A stretch of 64,000 nt of DNA from Monosporascus cannonballus (Eukaryota; Ascomycota; Sordariomycetes; Xylariales). Where the stretch lies: positions 62,001 to 126,000 of the forward strand of contig QJNS01000014.1 of assembly GCA_004154925.1 (NCBI GenBank). Direction: 5' to 3'. The notes under the pieces are model-generated. The model was not told the DNA's origin. It was given only the letters and a program-made list of their open reading frames with translations, and ran no database searches. This document shows, piece after piece, positions 44,684 through 56,101 of the stretch (its first letter is position 1; each line of letters starts with the position of its first letter). The translations under genes and the position numbers were made by a program.

Positions 44684-45099
44684 TGTTATGACCTAACGGT
44701 CTTGGCTTCTGGAAACGGTCGGGATTCTGAGGAGTCAAACCCCGACCCAGCCAAGAGGTCACGTAACTAGCTCAATGGGCTCAAAGGCCCTAATTGGTCA
44801 AAAAGGCTTAAGCCGGGTAAGCACCAGAAGGGGCTCAAAGGGACTTAAAGGGGCTTAAACAGAAAAATGTCTTTAAGCCATAATAAGCACCTTAAGCCAG
44901 AACGAAAATATATACGCTTATTATTTCTATAATCTAAATAACATTAATTTGCAATAAAACTTTATTACCCAAGGTAGTTTTAATATTACGAAACGTAATA
45001 CGATTATTATATTTATTGCTGAAATTTTTACGATACTTCTATTAATATAAACCCGTACGACTAAAATTTAATAATTGGTTAAACCGCTTAATTATTATA
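44684..45099 (+). repeat. 5' LTR of element C
   Basis: 416 bp, TGTTATGACC..ATTATTATA. The first ~200 bp are GC-normal, with repeated GGGGCTTAAA/GGGACTTAAA-type and TTAAGCC motifs. The R/U5 half is RIP-altered and shared with A, D, E and F. Confidence 0.92.
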
Positions 45100-48000
45100 C
45101 GTTATAAATTTTTATTTAGTAATACCGTTAAACTTTAAGCAATATTTAATACTGTTAAAATATTGATTAACATTCAAAAAACCCTTATTTAACAGCTTTA
45201 GGTTCGAATTCGGAAACTGGAAAAAAAAATCCGATAACTTAAAGTTATGTTACCTACCTAAACCGTTTTCGTCCGCATAAAGCCCAAAAAACCGGAGCCT
45301 TATAACGGAAAAAATAACCCTTTGAATTTTTTAACTTAGACATAAATTTATTTTCGCTTCCTAATTATTAACGACCTAACAGATATAATTCTAATAATAA
45401 AAGCATATTTAACGAAAAATATTATTAATTAATTTGAACTTATTATAAAGAATTTCCTGGAAATAAAAGAATTAAATCGAAAAGATTTTATTAATAAGAT
45501 TTTTTTACTTTATATTAATTTCATAAATAAAATACGCGATAATTTTGGTAATCCGGATAAAAACCGATTTACGGCTTAATAACTTTTGCAATTCCGATAA
45601 AAAGGATTTACGTTTAAATACGTTATAACTTTTAAAAACCTTGCATTTAAGGCCGGATAGGAAAATAACGAAATTAACGCCTTTATCGATATATTTTATA
45701 AAAATTAAAAAATAATGTAAATAATAAAATATTCGGATTAAACGATTAATTACCTTGGACCGGTATATTGCAAAACCAATTAAAATTAATAATTAACAAT
45801 TTGAAAAACGCTAAAAAAAGGATAATATATTTTATACTCGGATAATAATAAGTCCAACTAAAGAAAAGAACGAAACGTACTTTTTCCTTTTTATAAAACG
45901 GCGTTAGGACTTATTGAATTTGGCGTTACCTATAAATAAAATTAAAGCCCAATTAAATATTTTAATTAGGGCAAAATAGGAAATAAAGCTTATAAATACA
46001 AAAAACCCAAAAAGTTACAATAAGATAATTAAATACCTATACCGGAAAAATAATCCAGGAATAATTAAGGAAATTATAACAAAATTATTAACATAATCTA
46101 AGCCAAGTACGTATTAAATTTATGGCAAAAGGTCCAATAAGGACCATTATGATAAGAAATTCGACAAGGAATGCGAAAAGCCAAAAAACTGGTTTAACAG
46201 ATATCGTAAGTATAACAAAAATCATTATAAGGATAATTACGGAAATATTAGGACTGGACAAAGATTTTTGTCCCGGAACGCCCGATCGATACAGCAAAAT
46301 GTACGCCATATACTGTCGACGACGAGAATATCCCGATTACGAAAAATGAAAATAAGATATCTATACATAGATTATATGCATATATTACAAAGGATTCGAT
46401 TTTCTAAACCATACCGGATATAATAAAAATAATGAACGATAATATCCAGAGGTTTGAACCATAGCCCCAGGAAATGTCCAGTAATTAGCTAAAGGAAAAA
46501 GTTGGCCCGAAAGAAAGTAATACCCGCAGAAAAACCCTTTTTGTCACTTTGGGTAATATAACCACCAGACGGAAAAGGAATTAATTTAACGTATAATAAA
46601 AAAACTGCTAAAAAACTATTATAAATCTTTATTTTTAATTAGCATTTATTACAAATCCCCAGAAAAAAAACCATTAAAAAAGAAATAAATTAGTTTATAC
46701 GAAATCTTTAGAAACACAATTAAGATAACGAATAATGGGATATAATTATAAACATAAGAAAATAATTTATTCTATAAAAAAACTAAAAAAAAATTAAAAG
46801 AAATTAATACGATTTAAATAAATAATACGCCGGTAATAACGATAAATATAATAACTTAATACGTTAAATAAAAAACATAAATAAAGTTTGATAAATTCGA
46901 ATAAAAGTTAAAAAAAAGGTTACTTATACAAAGACCGTAAAATAATAAAACTTAAAGGAATTAAAAGGAATTCCCGAACAAGGCTTTAAACGCGACAATA
47001 AAAGATATTAATAACTTTATTATTTTAAAAAATACGAATCCAAACGTATTTGTATACCGTAATGATTAACTGCAAAACTTTGGGCAAAAATTATATTGCA
47101 CCGGATATGGTTAATAAGTTTATTTTACCAGAAAGATATAAATTAAAATTTTATACAGCGACGAATACCGAAAATCAGGAATTTGCTTACGATAACGGAA
47201 AAATCCTACGCGAAATTAATTATTTCAAGATTTTTATTTAAAGACGATATTAAATAATTAATTTCGATATCGTTTTATTTAGGAATTATGATATAATTTT
47301 AAGATTACTATGGATACGTTAATACAGCATTTTAATTGACGGAAAAACTGGATAAATAAAATTTACTTTATTCGCTGTTAATAAACAAAAAAGAAAAGAA
47401 ATAAGATCATAATATTTAATCGATAATAGTAACAAACGCAAATATAAAAATATAATAAAAACCTTATTACCCAAAGAAATAAAACATAAGAAAAAAACAG
47501 ATATTAAATAAAAATATAACGTATCGTTCTTACTATTAAAGCAAAACTAAAGTAACTGAATAACGATTTCGAATAACAAGAATAATAATTCCAAAAGTTA
47601 AAAAGCCTTATTAATATATTACCATAATACCATAGATATAAGTAGTTCTTTAAAAAGGAGCTTAATATAAAATTATTAGAATATAATGAATACAATTATA
47701 AGATAGTTTTTATAAAATATTTGCGATAAAGTTTTACCGTATTTATAACTTTAACGGAAACGAATTATGTACTTTCAAAAAATACCTGGAAAGTCGGTTA
47801 TAAAAAATTAAATTGAATTTTTAAAATCACTAACAGAATACTTTATGTTTTTCGTACCGAAAAAAAAACGGAAATTTGCAACTTATATTTAATTATCGAC
47901 AACTAAATAATATCACTGTTAAAAATCGAATACTATTACCCTTGATTATGGAAATAAAAAACCGATTTTACGGAATTAAATAGTTCATAGTACTTGATTT

Positions 48001-50420
48001 TAAAAATAAATACAACCTTATCAAAATTAAAAAAGGATATAAATGGAAAATAACTTTTAAGACGAAAAACTAATTATTTAAATATTTGGTTATATTAATG
48101 GGATTTACGAACGTACTAATAGTTTTCTAACGGATGGTAAACTATATATTACGAAAATACCTTCATGTTTTCGGTATTTGCTATCTCGACGATATTTTTA
48201 TTTTTTAAAAAACAAAAAAAACATACGTAAGATACGTTTATAAGGTTTTTTAAGCTTTATAAAACGCAAAGTTACTTATTAACGCGAAAAAAAGTTAGTT
48301 TTACAAGCAAAAAGTGGAATATTTAAAACATATTATCATTTTAGGACATATTAAAATAAATCTTAAAAAAATTGCTGTAATCACAAAATGGCAAATATTA
48401 ACAATAATTAAGGAAGTACAGGTATTCCTTGGATTTGCTAATTATTATAGGAAATTTATTCAAAACTTTAGAAAAATCGCTATACCTCTAATGAACTTTA
48501 CGAAAAAAAAAGGAATTCAAATAGACGTCAGATATAAAAAAGTATTTTAGGATATTAAGGATATAATTACCAACGAATTAATATTAATTATGTACGATCC
48601 AAACCGTTTTGTTAAGTTAAAAACCGATATTTCGGATTACGCATTAGGCGTAATAATTCAATAACGAAATAATTAAGGTAAATTACACCTTATTATATTT
48701 TTTCGTATAAGTTAAAAAAGCCGAATTTAATTACGGTATTTTAAATAAGGAAGTTATGGTTATTATTATAACATTTTTCGAATTTAAGTACTTCGTAAAG
48801 GAAAGTTTATACCAGGTTAAGGTTTATACGGATTATTAAAATCTTACCCGATTTACTATAACTAAAAAGTTTATAAGATAATAATTAAGATACGTAAGGA
48901 ATTGACAAATTTCGATTTCGTTATTATCTATAAAAAGGTTTAAAAAATGGTAAAGCAAATACCTTAAGCAAACGACCAAACCTCGAAAAGAAATTGGTCA
49001 AAATTAATTATACAATTTTCGATACTACCATAAAAGGATATTTACGTTTACCACAAATTGCAATAATTCAGGTAGTACCTTCTGATATGTATTAAAGGAT
49101 TTAGCAGTATAATGACAATTTTTTAAAAAACCAGGAAATAGATAAAATATAAATTCTAAAGGAATACCAAAAAGATCTAATACGAAAAAATATAAATATT
49201 AGTTATACGGATATCCAGGGATTTATAAAACCTTAGAAAAACTTTAACGCATATATGCCTTTCTTAAAATGAAATTAACGGTACAAAAAGTTATACGATA
49301 ATGCGATATTTACGCCAAAGTAAAGATTCGACGATATAAGCTATACGAAAAGCTATAGCTATTACTAATCGTAAAATAATTATAATATTTAATTATATTT
49401 AATTGTATCATCAAACTTCTTATATTAAAGAATTTAGTTACGTAAATATATTACGATAGCATTTTCGTAATCGTCGACCGATTTACGAGATTGTCTTAAT
49501 TTTTACCATATCATAAGGATATAAATACCGAACAAATATTACATATTCTCTTTAAAAATATTTTTAATATATGTGAATTATTAATAGAAATTATTTTAAA
49601 TAAAAGATTAAAATTTGCATTTACGTTTTGGCAAAATCTTATAGTACAAATCGGCTTAAATCACACATTATCTAACGTATTTAAACCTTAAACGGATAAA
49701 CTAATAAAACGGATAAATTAAACCTTGGGAATTTATTTACGATATTACATTAATTAGGAACAAAATAATTAAGTTAAGAAATTGTTGATTATATAATTAG
49801 CTTATAATATTAATTATTATAAAAGTATTAAAATAATATCTATAAACGTAAACTTTGGTTTTATTGTAAAAGTTTACAGAAAAATACGTAATAACGGTTT
49901 AATTAATATTAAAATAATCCTTACCTCAAAATAGCTATAATAATTACACCAGGAAATAGAAATAAAATTCGAATTCGCACGAAATTAAATAAGCAAATAT
50001 TATAATTAGAAAAATTAAAAAGATTAATTTTCGAAAAAGGGAAAATAATTTCTCTTATTACCAAAAACATTTAAACAAAACGACCTATTAAAAAGCCGGA
50101 TTGTAAATATATCGGCCCAAATAAAATTACCAAAAAAACCTTAGAAAATAATTACTAATTGGAACTTTTATTAAAACTCAAATTCTATCTAATTTTTTAC
50201 GTTTTTTTGTTCGAATTAGCAACGGATATATTCAAGGTGCATACGGCATAAAACGACGTAATGATAAAAAATAAATAAATATATAAAATGGAAAAGATTT
50301 TCGACGTGCGAAAACAGAACAGATTTATTTAATACTTAATTAAGTGGGAAAAATATACGGATTCCGAAAATATTTGGAAATTTATTAAAAATCTTATTAA
50401 CGTTTAACACTTATTAAAGA
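45100..50420 (+). pseudogene. Element C gag-pol remnant
   Basis: Gag at about 45.2-46.1 kb. A 75-codon open frame at 46122-46349 covers the gag-protease spacer. Protease at 47050-47241 (open, 63 codons): MINCKTLGKNYIAPDMVNKF, where the family has IDSGAxGNFI, so the catalytic DSG is lost. RT catalytic box YLDDIFIF at 48182. RT connection at 48314-48550 (open, 78 codons): KEVQVFLGFANYYRKFI. RNase H at about 48.6 kb (KLKTDISDYALGV). Integrase core at about 49,465 (VIVDRFTRLS). Chromodomain at about 50,284-50,376: YKMEKIFDVRKQN, then YLIKWEKYTDSENIW with both Trp intact. Confidence 0.87.
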
Positions 50421-50459
50421 ACTTTTATTAATAACGACGGGCGCGCCTTAATTAATAAT

Positions 50460-51020
50460 CGACTAATCAGTAATTAGAATATCGGGCTAATCGGCCGTAA
50501 TTTGGGCTAACGTAATAGCCGTAATAGCAGCCTTTAATTATTTTTGCTTTTTTTCGAAACGTTCGAATTCCTTTATCGCCTCCGTATTTTGGATATTGTA
50601 ATAATGCATTTTAATTCCTTATTGATAAAGGAATTTTTTTTTGTTTTCGCAAATAATTTAAGCGATTAAATAATTCGTTAAGATATTGTTAAATTTTTTA
50701 AAAAAATTTTCGATAATACTTTTTTTTAATTCCAGATAGTTTTTCTTTATAATTAATTTCCGGTGTTCAAATTCGGAAGGATCAAAAAAATTATAGGGAC
50801 CTCCGTAAGCGGTATAAAAGGCGTATTTCCCTAAATTGCGATAAGCTTTACAAATTTTGTTTTTAGATGTATAGCGGGAATAAGAAATATTCGAAGATAT
50901 AATAAAATTAAAGCGGTTATTCCGTTTTGAAAAAACGAAAACGTTAGTACGTTTGCGAAACCTGGATTTTTTAATACGACCTGAGATAATAAATATAAAA
51001 AAAAGATAGTTGTTTACCAA
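50460..51020 (-). pseudogene. Antisense accessory Cys-cluster frame of element C
   Basis: Longest open accessory frame, 120 codons from 51020 to 50658. It reads SGRIKKSRFRKRTNVF, then ISYSRYTSKNKICKAYRNLG and KYAFYTAYGGPYNFFD. The spacing shows that Tyr-Tyr pairs replace Cys in CxxC and C-x2-C positions, as expected from TGY-to-TAY changes. An acidic/basic helix follows (FEHRKLIIKKNYLELKKS). An ATG in good context lies 27 bp or more upstream of the conserved part. RIP has changed residues but left the frame open. Function unknown. Confidence 0.68.
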
Positions 51021-51079
51021 GAATTAATAAACGAATAATTTGATTTTTAGGGATAAAGATCCTGAAAAGGGGGAAATCG

Positions 51080-51495
51080 TAATATGAACTAATAGTCTTG
51101 GTTTTTAAAAACGGTCGGGGTCTTAAGGAATTAAACCCCGACTTAGCCAAAAGGTTACGTAATTGGCTTAATGGGCTTAAGAGCCCTGATTGGTTAAAAG
51201 GGCTTAAGCCGGATAAGTACCAGAAAGGGCTTAAAGGGGCTTAAGGGGGCTTAATTAGAAAAGTTTCTTTAAGCCATGATAAGCACCTTAAGCCAGAACG
51301 AAGATATATACCTTTATTATTTCTATAATCTAGATAGTACCAGTTTGTAATATAATTTCGTTACCTAAGGCACTTTTGGTATTACGAGACGTAATACGAT
51401 TACTATATCTATTGCTTAGATTCCTACGATACTTTTGCCAACATAAACCCGTACGACTAAGGTTTAATAGTTGGTTAAACCGCCTAGCCGTCACA
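51080..51495 (+). repeat. 3' LTR of element C
   Basis: 416 bp, TAATATGAACT (RIP form of TGTTATGACCT) to GCCGTCACA. Aligns over its whole length with 44684-45099. Its 3' end is the least mutated example of the family R/U5 terminus. Confidence 0.92.
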
Positions 51496-52066
51496 ATTAT
51501 TCGGCGGAATAATATAATAACGAGCAAATATGCACAGTATAATAATTATTTTTATAATCGAAACCGAATTATTATTTTTTACGTAAGTTATTAAAGAAAA
51601 CCTTGTTTTGTTTTCGATTAATCGAAAAATTGAAAATTGGCCTAGATGCCAAATCGTTAAATATATGGTATAATAATTAACAGATTATAGGGTTAATTAA
51701 CGTCGACGTTGCTTTCTTAAAAATAATGTTAAGGTATGTAAATATATATAATTATTAATTACACAAACAATAAAAAAGAAAATACTTAAAATAAATTATG
51801 CGAAGATAAATAATATGCTAATTAATAGATTAATGAAAACCTTATTACGAAAAACCTTTAAGTATTTTAAAAAGCAATTAAAATTAATAGATATTATAAA
51901 AGTTTTAAATTGACGGAAGAAAACTTTAAAAGTTATTTTAAATAAGAAATTAATTAATTAAAAAGGTTTAATTACTATGAAAAAAGTAAAATAAATAATT
52001 ATAGCTTTAAAAAATAATTAAATATGACGATTAACGCCGTAAATGCTTTCAAGCGTTAAGGGGGTA
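51496..52066 (+). pseudogene. 3' end of Copia J internal region
   Basis: 571 bp between C and the right J LTR. Stop-filled, AT-rich; presumably the RNase H end of Copia pol, but no motif is securely readable. Ends with the polypurine tract at about 52,058-52,064. Confidence 0.5.
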
Positions 52067-52231
52067 TATTAGTTAGTTGGGGGGTGCGGAGGTCTTCTTA
52101 TATACGAAAAGGTCCTATATTGATCGGCTTATATATGTTCCGTAGCTAAGTTACTCAAAGTTGTACGCGTGCGATAGCACCTACAACTTAGCTGAATAGA
52201 ACAACACAACTAATATCCCCTATATCTGACA
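52067..52231 (+). repeat. 3' LTR of Copia J
   Basis: About 165 bp. GGGGGGTGCGGAGG and TGATCGGCTTATATATGTTC match the left LTR. Confidence 0.83.
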
Positions 52232-55200
52232 ATATTCATGAAGCTAATATTTATACATTTTTCGTACCAGAATTTCCTAGTATTTTTTAAAAACCTATAT
52301 TTTGTTTAATTTTTAGTTTTCCGAGAGACGGTCATTATATTGATGAATTTTGTAATCCATGTCAAAAGGCACTGCCCGAATTATCGTAATGTGAGGTAAG
52401 CGTAAATGTTCTTTTATAATGGTATCAAAAACTGTATGCTTAACTTTAACCAATTTTTTCTTAAAGTCTGGCCGTTTGCTTAAAGTATCGGCTTTCCCGT
52501 TTTTAATGCCTTTTTATAGATAACAACGAAATTAAAATTTGCCAATTTTTTACGTAACGATATTATCGTCTTGTAAGTTCTTTAATTGTAATAAAACGGG
52601 TAAGATTTTAATATTCCGTATAAACTTTAATCTGGTACAAATTTCCCTTTAAAAAATACATGAAATTTCGAAAAACCATAATAATAACCATAAGTTTCTA
52701 ATTTAAAATACCATAATTAAATTTGGCTCCTTTTAATGTAAAAAGAAGAATTGTAATAAGGCATAATTTGTCTTAATTATTTTATTATCCGATTATTATA
52801 CCTAACGCGTAATCCGAAATTTTGGTTTTTAGCTTAATGGGGCGTATTAGATCGTATATAATTAATACTGGCTTGCTAGTAATTACATTTTTAATTTTCT
52901 GAAACGCCTTTTTTATTTTAGGCGTTTATCTAATTTTTTAGTAAAGTTAATTAAAGGTATAATTATCCTGTCAAAGTTTCTAATAAACTTCTTACAATAA
53001 TTGGCGAATTCAAAGAATATTTATGCCTTTTTAATTATCGTTGGCGTTTGGTATTCTATAATTATAACGATTTTCTCTAGATCAATTTTAATATGTTTTG
53101 CGGTAATAATATATTACAGGTATTCTACTTTTTGTTCATAAAATTAACTCTTTTCTGGATTAAAAAATAATTTTACGTTTTGTAAAACTTAAAAGATTTT
53201 ATAAACGTATTTTACGTATATTGTTTTCATTTTCGAATAGTTGAAAATATCGTCGAGGTAACTCATAACAAAAGTATCAAAATATTTCCGTAATATATAA
53301 TTATTTATTCGTTGAAAAGTTGCTGGTACTTTCGTAAATCTTATTAGCGTAATCAAATACTTAAATAATCCGTAATATATTTTAAAGATTATGTTTTATT
53401 CGTATTTCTTTAATCCTGATAAAGTTATATTTATTTTTAACGTGGAATACTATAAATTATTTAGTTCCGTAAAACCGGTCTCTTATTTCTTTACTTAACG
53501 ATAATGGTATTCGATTTTTAACAGTACTATCGTTCAGTTGTTAGTAATTACCTATAAATTGTAATTTTCCGTTTTTCTTAAGTACAAAAAATATCGAGTA
53601 TCCTGCTTGTAATTTCGAAACTCGAATTTATTTCTTTTACAAACGATTTTCCAAATATTTTCTGAAAGTATATAGCTTATTTCTGCTAAAACTATAAAAT
53701 AAGGTAGAACTTTGTCGAATATCCTTTTTAAGAATTATTTCATTATTCTATTCGCTATATTCTAGTAATTTCCTATCACGCTTTTTTGTAAAAAGCCAAC
53801 GGTAGAATTATAATGGCCTATTGGTTAAATTTTCTGATTTTCGGAGCTATTTTTCCAAATCGTTATTTAATTATCTTAGTTTTGCTTTGATAATAATAAC
53901 AATACGTTATATTTTTTAATGCCTGTTTTCCTTTTTATGTTTTATTTTTTTAGGTGATAAAATATCTGTCGTATCCTTATATCTGCATTCGTCGTTATTT
54001 GCGATCGAATATTAAAATCTTAATTTCTTTCTTTTTTAACAGTTAATAAAATATATGGCGAACTTCATTTAGACAACTCTTTTATTAATTATAAAATCGT
54101 ACTAGCGTATTTATAGTAATCCTAATATTATATCGTAATTTTTAAATAAAACGATGTCGAAATTAACTGTTTAGTATCGTTTCTAAGTAAAAGTTTCGAA
54201 ATAATTAATTTTACGTATGATTTCTCCGTTATCGTAAGCGAATTCCTAACTTTCGGCATTTGTCGCTATATATAGTTTTAATTTGTATTTCCACAATAAT
54301 GTGAATTTATTGACCATATCCAGTACAATATAATTTCTATAAAAAGCTCCGTAATCCATTATTACGGTATATTAATATGTTCCAATTCGTATGTCCAAAG
54401 TAATAAAATTATTTACGGCTTTTATTGTCGCGTTTAAAACCTTTTTAAAAAGTTTCTTTTAATTTCTCTGGATTTCGATATCTTGCGGCTTTTTGATAAG
54501 TGATTTTCGTTTTTGATTTTTTTTTTCGAGTTTATCGAGCCTTATTTGTATTTTTGTTTATTGCGCGTTAAGCTGCTGTATTTGTCGTTATTGCCGATGC
54601 ACTATTTTTTCGAACTATATTTATTGTTTTTAATTTTGTTGTAAATTCTGTACTTATTATGTAAATTGTTTTTCAATGATTATAACCGTATGCCATTATA
54701 CGTCGTATTAATTGTCGTTCCAAAGATTGTTTATAAATTAGTGTATCTCTTCCTTAATAGCTTTTTTTTTCGTTGGAGTTTATAATAAATACTAATTGAA
54801 AATGGAAATTCGTAATGGTCTTTTGGCAGTATTTCTTTACGGTATGCTGGATTAACTCCTTTTCCGTTCAGTAATTATATTACTTATAATGATAAAAATG
54901 GTTTTTTTGCGGGCATTAATCTTTTTCGGGCTAATTTTCTGTTTCGGCCAGCTGGCGAATTTCGTTTTCTGGAGTTATAGATCGGAAGTGTTAATATTAT
55001 TGCTTATCGTTTTTAGTGTTTCCGGTTCGGTTTGAAAAATCGAATTCTTTATAATATATACCGATAATTAATTTGTAAATATATTGTTTTTATTTCTTGT
55101 AATCGAAATATTCTCGTCATAGACAATATATAGCATAGATTTTGCTGTATAGATTAGGAGTTCCGTGATAAACTTTTTCTGTCCAGATCTAGTGTTATTG

Positions 55201-55895
55201 CAATTATTCTTATAGTTCTTCTTGTTGTGCTTACGATATTTGTTAAGTTAGCTTTTTGGTTTTTCGTATTTTTTGTTGGATTTTTCGCGATAGAGGGCCT
55301 GATGCGTATTTAAGCCGAATTATGTTAATAAATTTGCGTTCGTTTTTTTAGTTTTTTTGCATTATTTTTTGGATGCGGGTTTCCAGTTATTCTAACGGTG
55401 CTTTTTAAGTACTTTGTACTATATTGCCTGATATCGTATTTTGTTAAAATTAAAATATTTGGTTTAATTCCAGCTTTTTTTGTAAATAGCTCTTAATTTT
55501 ATGCGCTTTCGTTCCGTATCGTAAAAAATATAATCTCGTCGAAAAGTACTAGTAGTAGCCGTTTATCGAAGTTTATTATTATTTTTTCCCGTGATATTTT
55601 TGGTACGTTAGATATATTGTTAATTGTTATTTTTAATTGTTGTAATGATCGAATTTGATAGAAAATTAGGCCGTTTTAACTTAAAAAGTTCCTTTTCTAC
55701 TTTTTTTAAGTTATCGAAAAATTTGGTTATTAATATTTTTAATTTTTAATTTCGCTTAAATGTTGGTTAAATAAGCGTACTGCCAAAATTAGCTTTTAAT
55801 TCTTTTTTGGCGTAATTGTTATAAATTCGCATTCTTTCCAGGTTTTGTTTTTTATTAGCAAAATAACGTATTTCTTTATAGCAGGTTCGAACTAT
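52232..55895 (-). pseudogene. Element E integrase-RNase H-RT-protease-gag middle part
   Basis: Minus-strand continuation of E after J. It begins with integrase N-terminal sequence homologous to D at 32,825, passes RNase H (about 52.8 kb) and reaches the RT catalytic box YLDDIFNYSK at about 53,241-53,270. Protease and gag linker follow at 54.3-55.8 kb. The strand is strongly T-rich as written, the mirror of A. A 60-codon open frame at 55949-55767 crosses into the H LTR and is not a gene. Confidence 0.78.
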
Positions 55896-56101
55896 TGTAA
55901 GGTAATAGACAGCTGTGTGCCGGGTAAGGTGATCTTCGACCAATCGCAAAACGTATTCTAAGAAATAAATGTATTAGGTTATTTCTATCTGGCGTTTCCT
56001 ATTAGCTGCTAGATGGTAAATTTATATTAATAAGTGGGTCGGTAATTAATCGGTAGCTGGTTTGTTACCAGCTTTATCCTTGTAAAGGCTATATTTTTAT
56101 A
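55896..56101 (-). repeat. 3' LTR of element H
   Basis: 206 bp, TGTAAGGTAATAG..TATTTTTATA on the + strand; contains GGGTAAGGTGATC and AGCTGCTAGATGG. Aligns with 63005-63206, 63557-63762 and the reverse complement of 37916-38121. Confidence 0.9.

Larger units (their letters stand above)
44684..51495 (+). mobile_element. Chromovirus element C, complete
   Basis: 6812 bp with two 416-bp LTRs (44684-45099, 51080-51495) and a perfect 5-bp duplication ATTAT (44679-44683, 51496-51500), inserted in Copia J. Pol reads on the + strand; the antisense accessory frame precedes the 3' LTR. It has the longest surviving open stretches of all copies. It contains no further insertion. Confidence 0.93.
41129..52231 (+). 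mobile_element. Copia element J, containing chromovirus C and a solo LTR
   Basis: LTRs of about 165-169 bp at 41129-41297 and 52067-52231, starting TATTAATCAGC / TATTAGTTAGT (TGTTAGTCAGC before RIP) and ending ATCTGACA. A polypurine tract AAGGGGG lies immediately before the right LTR, indicating + orientation. The internal part has a Copia-type integrase. It lies within the integrase region of E. ATATT occurs at 41128-41132 and again at 52232-52236, so the exact left limit is uncertain by about 4 bp. Confidence 0.8.

Noticed and set aside
55767..55949. 60-codon minus-strand frame
   Set aside because: Crosses the junction between element E and the LTR of H, so it is an artefact of insertion.
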